Assembly: GCA_037349105.1 (NCBI GenBank) | Contig: JAYJMM010000034.1 | Span: 744,001 to 808,000, forward strand | Length of the DNA: 64,000 bases | Origin: Limnomonas spitsbergensis | Lineage: Eukaryota > Chlorophyta > Chlorophyceae > Chlamydomonadales | Direction: 5' to 3' | In this document: positions 57,710 through 64,000 of the stretch, in pieces | Numbering within the stretch: the stretch's first letter is position 1 | Layout of the letters: each line of letters opens with the position of its first letter | Program-made: the position numbers and the translations under genes | The notes under the pieces: generated by a model | Database searches by the model: none | The model's input: the letters and a program-made list of their open reading frames with translations, nothing else | What the model was told of the DNA's origin: nothing

Positions 57710-59329
57710 TCAATTAACAGTTCAAAAATTATCACAAGTATGCTATATTGCTATATCCAAGCCACGGGTAATATCTCTCGAAACGATGACACTGCTTGGA
57801 TTCTAGTACAAAAAGTGTAGACCGTTGTGTGGCCGCGTTGCTTATGTCGGAGATATACATGTCGGGCCGACCCCGCATGCCCCTTCCTCTCAGGGCTGAG
57901 CAACTTCCGCCGAGTCCTCGATGACATCGCTAGCACCAGCACATGATGATGCCCTTACGCACCAAATTTAACCTTCGACCCTTGATGAACCTGATCAATG
58001 TACACCACATTTAGCCAAGGTTTACCTGTATCGGTAAACGGTGACTGGAGGTCTCAAAGCTGTCGAACCTGTCCGGTGTTGCCCAGGCATTTTCCCATCT
58101 GCAGCTCGATTTAGAACTACAGGACTGCATATATCCATCCGGTTGACTGGTCAGATGATGCCAGCGTCCATTTCAATGATGGGGGGCCGCCAGACGGCCA
58201 CCATGGATTGGGCTGATTGGGAGTTTAAGACTAACATTCAAGGCGCTACTGCCGGTGGCTTAAGCAGCAAGAATTGCTGTATCCCCCCCCCTGATGTCCG
58301 TAGGTCACATCGTTGATGATGACTACTTGACTAGGCCACCATCTTCCGGTCCCATACCGGTAGTCCAGAACCAGTAACGGCTGAGCAATCTATGGTATCT
58401 CGATGACGTTTTCTGGGACATGGTGCTTGTTTATGTGCCTGGCAGCTTGTCCAGCTAAGCAGGCCGTAGAGAGCTCTACGGTAGTCTGTTTCACCACACA
58501 CCCCCACAAGACCTTTTAATGCCCCTTATGCCTTGTGGGTCTGGGACTCAGGGTTAATGTTGGCATGCACCGGTGGACCACTCAAGCGGAGCTGCCAGGG
58601 GATCGGTCAGCCACCACTGAGCCGATTGGAACCAAATTTGAACGGCCAACGGAGGCCCAAGCAAGCAAACGGGCTTGTTGCACCAGGACCCTCCGCTGCA
58701 GACCGGTATGTAACTGAATCTCACTAAAAACAATTGGTGTGAGGGGATACCGTAGAACCGGTTTGACTCTGCTATAAATTAATTATTTTAAAGCTGCGCG
58801 GATTGTATGCGCGATAGACAAAATAATAGCAAAAAGTGTGCGCGGCCAGTCAGTCACTGACCAAAACAACTATTTTGGGGGGTGCGCGTAGTTTTTCCGG
58901 CACAATAAAAACGCGCTAGCGTGCGTCTGTTTGACTCGACAACCATTCAGTGATCCTTGGCAAGTCTGATCAAGTAGTACCGCAGAACACTACTGGTAGC
59001 TTGCATGGCTATTTCATGACAGGGGGCCCAAAAGACCGGGCTAGCCAACGCTCATACAGTGCTGCGCGGTGTTTAATTAATTGTTTCGGACCGGCTGCGC
59101 GATATAGCAAACAACTATTTAAATAAAAAACAGCTGCGCGTGCGCGGAGTATGGTATGTTTTTGCTGCGCGACGAATTTGATATAATTATTTCGAATCGG
59201 GGTGCGCGGACCCTAAAACGTTTTACGGTACCTTCTTTGTGAGCAACTCGCTTCCACTCAGTAAACTCAATAAGAACGGTTGGGGAGTTACCGCAAGGTA
59301 GCGAGCAGTGGTTTTCAGTCATACTTTGC
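57710..59329. other. Intergenic; repeats and a GCGCG-rich segment
   Basis: No gene seen. Two DR-family members lie at about 58175-58280 (TGGCCACCATG/GCCGGTGGCTTAAGCAGCAA) and 58555-58700 (CAAGCAAACGGGCTTGTTGC). At 58780-59215 the words GCTGCGCG, GTGCGCG and TGCGCGT recur about ten times between AT-rich stretches. Confidence 0.5.
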
Positions 59330-60208
59330 TTGGTACCAATACCTTGGCAAGACAGTCCACTCATGGCAGCAGCCATGGCAGCTGACATGCAGCTCGCTGT
59401 CAGGCAGGGCACTGGAGGGCGCAATTGGTGCAGTGAATTGCTAGGTGCCTTGGAGGAGCTGAAGCTGGAATCAGACGTCCCCAAACTGCGTCAGACAGCG
59501 ACTGACCTGCAGCCGCTCCCTGTCACAGAGGTGCTAGCGTTAGTTGATCCAGCATACGAGCGGGCGCATCTGGATGCAGCTGGCAGGGGGGACCCCAAAG
59601 ATCCTGCCACTGAACACAAGGAACCAGGTGCGGTAGAAGGACTGCGGTCGCCTACCGCACCTGGTTCCAGCCTACAGCGGGCGCCGTCCTTGCGCAGGCT
59701 AGGGGCCGCATCAGCCGAAGGAAGTGTGCTTGAGTGCGCATAAACTTAATTACTTAAGGCTGCGGCTTGGCGCCGTCAACACGGCCGACACTAGAGGACG
59801 GCGCAGCGGTCAGCAGCGTGATAGACGGTGCTGCCAACGATGTCCTGCTAGGGGAGATGGCAAGCATGTGGAGGACGCGTTGCATGCATGTTTTCAATGC
59901 CCCAGCGTGCAGGATCAACTTAAGGAGCGGGGATGTGCAGGTCCCCGGATCGGTGCTAGAAATTTCTTCGTGTTGTACTGGGGCAAACTTGGGTGAAATG
60001 CCCTGGCATTTGTGAAAGACGTGGTAGATATCGTTGAGGCATAGACGTTCTCAGTTGCTGGAACTTCCTTTGCCTTTGCTTTCCAGCCTTTTGTCTGTCA
60101 TTTCACTTCATTTACTCCTTTTCCTTCTTTTCTTTGTCTGCCCCTTTTGTTAGGCGCCCACGCGGCCGAGCCTTTTTGAGCAGGGCCAGAGGTGTAATGT
60201 CATTGACC
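59330..60208 (+). mobile_element. Non-LTR (LINE-type) retrotransposon 3' end, 5'-truncated
   Basis: The best copy of the family. One frame gives MAADMQLAVRQGTGG and WCSELLGALEELK, another contains AYRTWFQP, and a third reads LRLGAVNTADTRGRR, CCQRC, HVEDALHACFQCPSVQDQL and later FVKDVVDIVEA. The spacing CxxC ... H ... C follows the zinc-binding C-terminal region of LINE reverse transcriptases known from chlorophytes. It ends in a pyrimidine-rich 3' UTR and the terminus GCGGCCGAGCC ... CAGAGGTGTAATGTCATTGA. No reverse-transcriptase or endonuclease domain is present. The reading shifts frame, so it is dead or its frame is broken by indels. Confidence 0.65.
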
Positions 60209-62491
60209 AATACTCTACTTGGTGACTGGCATAGCCTGCCGCAGACATGGGAAATTTAAATTCTCGGGATTTTGCCTTTTTTCTGCGTTGTTTTGGCATT
60301 GAACAACTATTTCGACTCGTAGGCCCACAAGTGTTCAACCAGTGCCGACTATTGTAATCGCTGGTAGCGGTAATAGTAAGATGATATAGTATTGTAGATA
60401 GAGCTTATGGCCCTTCTTTTATCTAGACTTGGTGCACCTGTGAAAGGGTGAAGCCATCGCTAGAGACACAAGCTCCTGGAAATTCCTAAAAAGAGATTAT
60501 GTTCCCAGAGCTCTTCAGCGTTCACAAGCACTGCAAGAGAGGGAATGCTACCCAGGTATTAGCAGGGCTAAGATCCCAGGGCTGTGAAAGTCGGTCCGGC
60601 ATCCCACACCTCACTACCCCTGGGTCTACTGAAGACGTCGCACATTATGTGAGATTGGGTTAAAGCTTTAGATCAGGTTGTCGTCAAACATCATCGTAAA
60701 TGCGAACCCCTGTAACTTGTAGCCTTCCACTTATGGCGGGTAGCGGGGTGGATGCAGCATCAGCCCATGCCGTGCTTTTTGCTCAACCCTTGCATGCCCC
60801 TGTATGACGTTTTTTCTCTCCCTTATCCCTGGGATGCTCGCCAACCCCTCCCCCTCAGCCAAGACAAGTGATTAAGTGAATTCACTTACTTTGACACTCC
60901 TCTACTCTTGACAAGGCCTAGTATCTCAAATCTTGCAGGGAGCTTGCCATGCTTGGGGTCCTTGGATAGGATGATCTTCATGGCCTAGGATGTCCGATAA
61001 TCTTATGAGGGGAGCGATGATATTGAGGTGAGGAGGACTGCTTTGATGACCATCCAGGAGTCGATTGTAACCTCAGAAATTCAGGAGATGGCTGATGATG
61101 AGAGGTTGATGGTTGATGTGGGTAAACCAGTACTTTTCTTATTTGGCTGGTGAATGTCTGATCAATAATACCGTATCTATATATCATCGATGACTAGGTC
61201 CATAAAAAAGGAGTCATGCATCGCTCGGAGAATATCAGTGATCACCCTGGAATTGCGTCATAGACTGGGATAGCTTTGGAAACTTCTCTTGAAATTCTTA
61301 AGATCAGCGTGAGCTTGACAGATGAACGAGTAAGCATTGGTATAATACTTGAGTACAGTGGATTCGAATTGCATTCCCTCTTAATGGACGCTGTTTAGGG
61401 GTGAGGGATTAATTGAAATACGAATTTTCTCCATGTTAACGCCATGTTCTGTCGGAATTTAGGGATCTTGTCCATAGAGGCCCTAGGGATGCATGAAGTG
61501 GACAATGAAGTCATACCCGGGGGAGGGTATTCGAATCAATTCGAATCTACCTTGCGACAAAAGAAGGAGTGCATGGAGAGAGCCAGGCATCTCATAAGTT
61601 GTCATTATAAGTTTGAAAATTCAAACCTACTATCCAAAAAAGGCAAGTAATGAATCTCTTTCTCTGGCTTCTTGTCTGTTTTCTTGTCTCATTCTGCAGG
61701 TTGGATGCCGCTTTTCCGGCTTTGTTGTAGACATTTGCAGCCACTCCTTGGGTATTCTGGTCCGGTATTCTGGTGGTATGGCGTTCTCTAGCTAGAGAGG
61801 TGACGAGGTGGGTGTAATCTTCCGGAGCTGAATACACATTTGTTTGCATGATTTACTGCGGCCGTGTGAGTGTTTGTTGTCGATGTGCCCTTCCCTTTCT
61901 CAGCTCCCGAAGAGGGCCACATGCGCACTAGGGCTGTTTTTCTGGTAAAGCCTCAGGTTATCAGGGCGGACAGCGTCACATGTACTTAAGTCCAAGCAAA
62001 AGAACAACATACCAATATGTGCAGGGGTGCAATCGTACGTCATGACATTTGTGCTTGTCAAATCAGCCCATGTATGCATGGTAGCCCTCATGGCGGGCAT
62101 CTAACCCAGGACTCAAGGGAAACAATGCCCTTGCCACACACCCCTCACCTGTTGCCTTCAGCAGCATTGTCTCCTCAGGAATCTTTCTCCTAGTAGCCAA
62201 GACAAGTTTGATATCAGCAGCGGTCCCAGACAGGTAGACGCCATGGCTTGCGGTCGAGCCCTTTCAGCCGATCCAAGAGGTTGTTAATGTCATGAAGCCG
62301 CTGCCTTCAGCCCTGGGGCGCATACGCTCATGCCACTTTTCGCCAGCCCTTGCCTTTTGTGTACCGCGTTCGGGTTCTGGGTTCACGAGACACGAAGACA
62401 CTCGTCTTTGGTCTATTCTTGAGCTCGAGAATCCCCTTCAGATTAACCGTCCTGACTATATCGTGCGTCAAGCCATATTCGGTGTGCAGAT
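60209..62491. other. Long intergenic stretch, nothing recognised
   Basis: Frames are short and lack domain signatures. No tandem array or dispersed-family member was noticed. The region just upstream of 62492 should hold the promoter and 5' UTR of the next gene. Confidence 0.4.
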
Positions 62492-63599
62492 ATGGCGGAA
62501 TCAAAACGAATGCGATTTTCTGGTCTCCCAATGTATCAGACGCTGGATAATTGCTCGGAGCCGGCAAGAAGTCTTGAGCAAGCAGGGAAATGTTTGAACA
62601 TGGATGGGATCGACCTTTCTAGCGCCCGCAGTGCTCAGGAGCTCTTGCAGATGCAGTTGGATGCTGTGAACATGCTTTATCGCGTATACAAGGTAAGTAA
62701 AATCCAAGCTACGCCCATTTTTTTCGTTAGGTTGGTCTGATTTAGTCGTTCTTCCGATTTGCTTAATTTTGTAGGTGGATCATTACGCCCTGTTGGAGGA
62801 ATTGCGTTTGCGGCATGGGCAGTTCACTGGAGAAGGAAAGTATGCGAACAAGCTTGAAGAAGAGAGGAAGAACCAGCATGCTACCACAGGGGTACCCGAG
62901 GCAGGGGAAGAAAACATTGCACATGGTGGACGTCATGACGCTTCAGCATCGACAGCCTCGGCACCTGCCTTACCCATCAAGGAGATGGTGCGCTGGAAGA
63001 GGTCGAGGGCCCGTCCCACGGCGGTGATAGACACCGACCAAGGGAAGGCTGTGCGAGAGGATGCACCAACCAGCACCGCCCCTCCTGAAAGCCCCATGCA
63101 ACAACAGAGCCAGCCTGCGCAACCTGTTGACATGTCAAGCTCCCCGCCAGGGATCAGCCTCAACATGTGGATGGCTCCAGCTGCCCCCGCCAACACAAAC
63201 ACACCTCAATCGCTCCGGCAAGGCCCAACATCGACAGGACAGGGCGCAAGTCAGAACATCCCAGTAGACTCCACTGCCGGCAACAACCCTGTCAACACGA
63301 CATCTCAGGCTAGCGAACCACAGATCTCCTTGCAAACTGACATAACCATGGGCGTGATCCAAGAGGAGGGCATGCCCCACTGTCCTAGGTATGGAGACGA
63401 GACGCTAGGCTATGGGAGTGACGACGAACCCGTCACATTTACTGACATTGAGGATGAAATCTTGGCAGGCCCGGCCGCTCCACCTCCTGACAGTGTCGCT
63501 GACCAGGTTCCTCGGTGGAGAGATCGCTTTGCATCGAACGCATCAGAGGTGCGAGCGTTTGATGGATTCAGGAAAGACCTAGCCCAGGGACAGACATAA
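62492..63599 (+). CDS. Uncharacterised two-exon protein
   Basis: Exon 1 (62492-62692) starts MAESKRMRFSGLPMYQTLDN and ends at a strong donor (AAG/GTAAGTAA). Exon 2 (62775-63599) follows a TTTTGTAG acceptor in the same phase, giving about 341 residues. An amphipathic helical stretch spans the junction (QELLQMQLDAVNMLYRVYK, then VDHYALLEELRLRHGQ), suggesting a short coiled coil. The rest is a disordered Pro/Thr/Ser/Gln-rich region with an acidic patch (FTDIEDEIL). No known domain recognised. A possible internal donor (CCTAG/GTATGG at 63388) would allow an alternative 3' end, but it does not join in frame to the exon at 63914. Confidence 0.6.
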
Positions 63600-63639
63600 T
63601 TGGTTCGGATGTGTTTATTTTTAGTATGTGCCAGACCAT

Positions 63640-63805
63640 GTATGGGTGGCCGCCAGGCAGTCACCATTGGGCCAACGGTGACGAGACCTTGACCGACCTA
63701 TGGTCGGTGGTCAGTGGCCCAAGCAGCAGGGCTTATTGCACCAGGCTCCCTCGGCCATGGACGTGATGAAGCTGATTAGCAGCTGGAGCCTGCTAAATAT
63801 ACAGT
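63640..63805 (+). repeat. Dispersed short repeat (family DR), best copy
   Basis: Reference member of a family of about 100-160 bp. The order is TGGCCGCCAGGCAGTCACCA, TTGGGCCAACGG, CCTTGACCGACCTATGGTCG, GGCCCAAGCAGCAGGGCTTA, TTGCACCAGGC, GATGAAGCTGATTAGCAGCT and a CTGCTAAATATACAG tail. At least ten partial relatives occur in this window, mostly in introns or just downstream of genes. Confidence 0.65.
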
Positions 63806-63913
63806 GATGACTCGATGAGTATTCTACAGATACAGGCGAAGAGCTGGCCAGGGATAGACACCATAGGTTGGGAAATGGCCAAGACCGATTCCCTAATATG
63901 TGTGATCTTCCAG

Positions 63914-64000
63914 GTTTTGACGCTGGAGGCTATTGCATCGGCTAGCACTCAGCAGGAGCTGGATGATGAGCAGGTGCTGGCCAGTCTCAGCGGACGCTCC
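63914..64000 (+). CDS. Partial exon at the right edge
   Basis: After an acceptor (GATCTTCCAG) the frame VLTLEAIASASTQQELDDEQ is open to the window end. It looks like a coding exon of a helical protein that continues to the right. Its link to the gene at 62492 is not established. Confidence 0.35.

Overview
The window looks like nuclear DNA of a green alga (Chlorophyta, probably a chlorophycean). Genes are split by many GT-AG introns. Coding exons carry poly-Ala, poly-Gln and Pro/Ala runs. Introns are packed with minisatellites. There are OPR-type repeat proteins of the kind expanded in chlorophytes, and debris of non-LTR retrotransposons. I see no bacterial operons, rRNA, tRNA or CRISPR array. 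Species is not assigned. Gene models are my own: exons were joined only where splice sites and codon phases agree, and unresolved joins are stated.

Layout. 1-3.1 kb: a minus-strand secretory GT90 (CAP10/POGLUT-type) glycosyltransferase. 3.84-29.8 kb: a direct tandem triplication of a unit of about 9.4 kb (units start at 3842, 13411 and 22776). Each unit carries a plus-strand four-exon gene. Its spliced product joins a transit-peptide-like N-terminus, an AP2/ERF-type DNA-binding domain, an Ala-rich linker and an array of 37-residue OPR/HPR-like helical repeats. Copy 1 is intact, copy 2 is broken by indels, and copy 3 has an expanded array and a late frameshift. Units 1 and 2 also carry, tail to tail with that gene, the last four exons of a proline dehydrogenase without its 5' half. 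The right part of unit 3 is an older, diverged version of the unit without PRODH sequence.

29.8-31.8 kb is retrotransposon and short-repeat debris. 32.1-36.7 kb (minus) is an 11-exon secreted choloylglycine-hydrolase-family amidase with an N-terminal-nucleophile Cys. It is divergent, across 175 bp, from a plus-strand gene (36.8-45.5 kb) with a degenerate EXD1/Egalitarian-like 3'-5' exonuclease fold. The introns of the latter hold a G-rich minisatellite of 1.2 kb and several other arrays.

46.9-53.2 kb (minus) holds a Gln-rich exon and a multi-exon gene with a repeated two-exon LP-motif module, a CxxC zinc ribbon and a long Ala/Glu-rich repeat region. 56.3-57.7 kb (minus) is a two-exon membrane protein. 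Retrotransposon 3' fragments lie at 54.0-55.1 and 59.3-60.2 kb, the first split by another repeat with a target-site duplication. 62.5-63.6 kb is a two-exon protein of unknown function, and a further exon runs off the right end.

The most interesting content is the tandemly amplified AP2-OPR/HPR fusion gene. It would combine a DNA-binding-type domain with an RNA-binding-type repeat array behind an organelle-type presequence, and its array is visibly evolving by unequal exchange.
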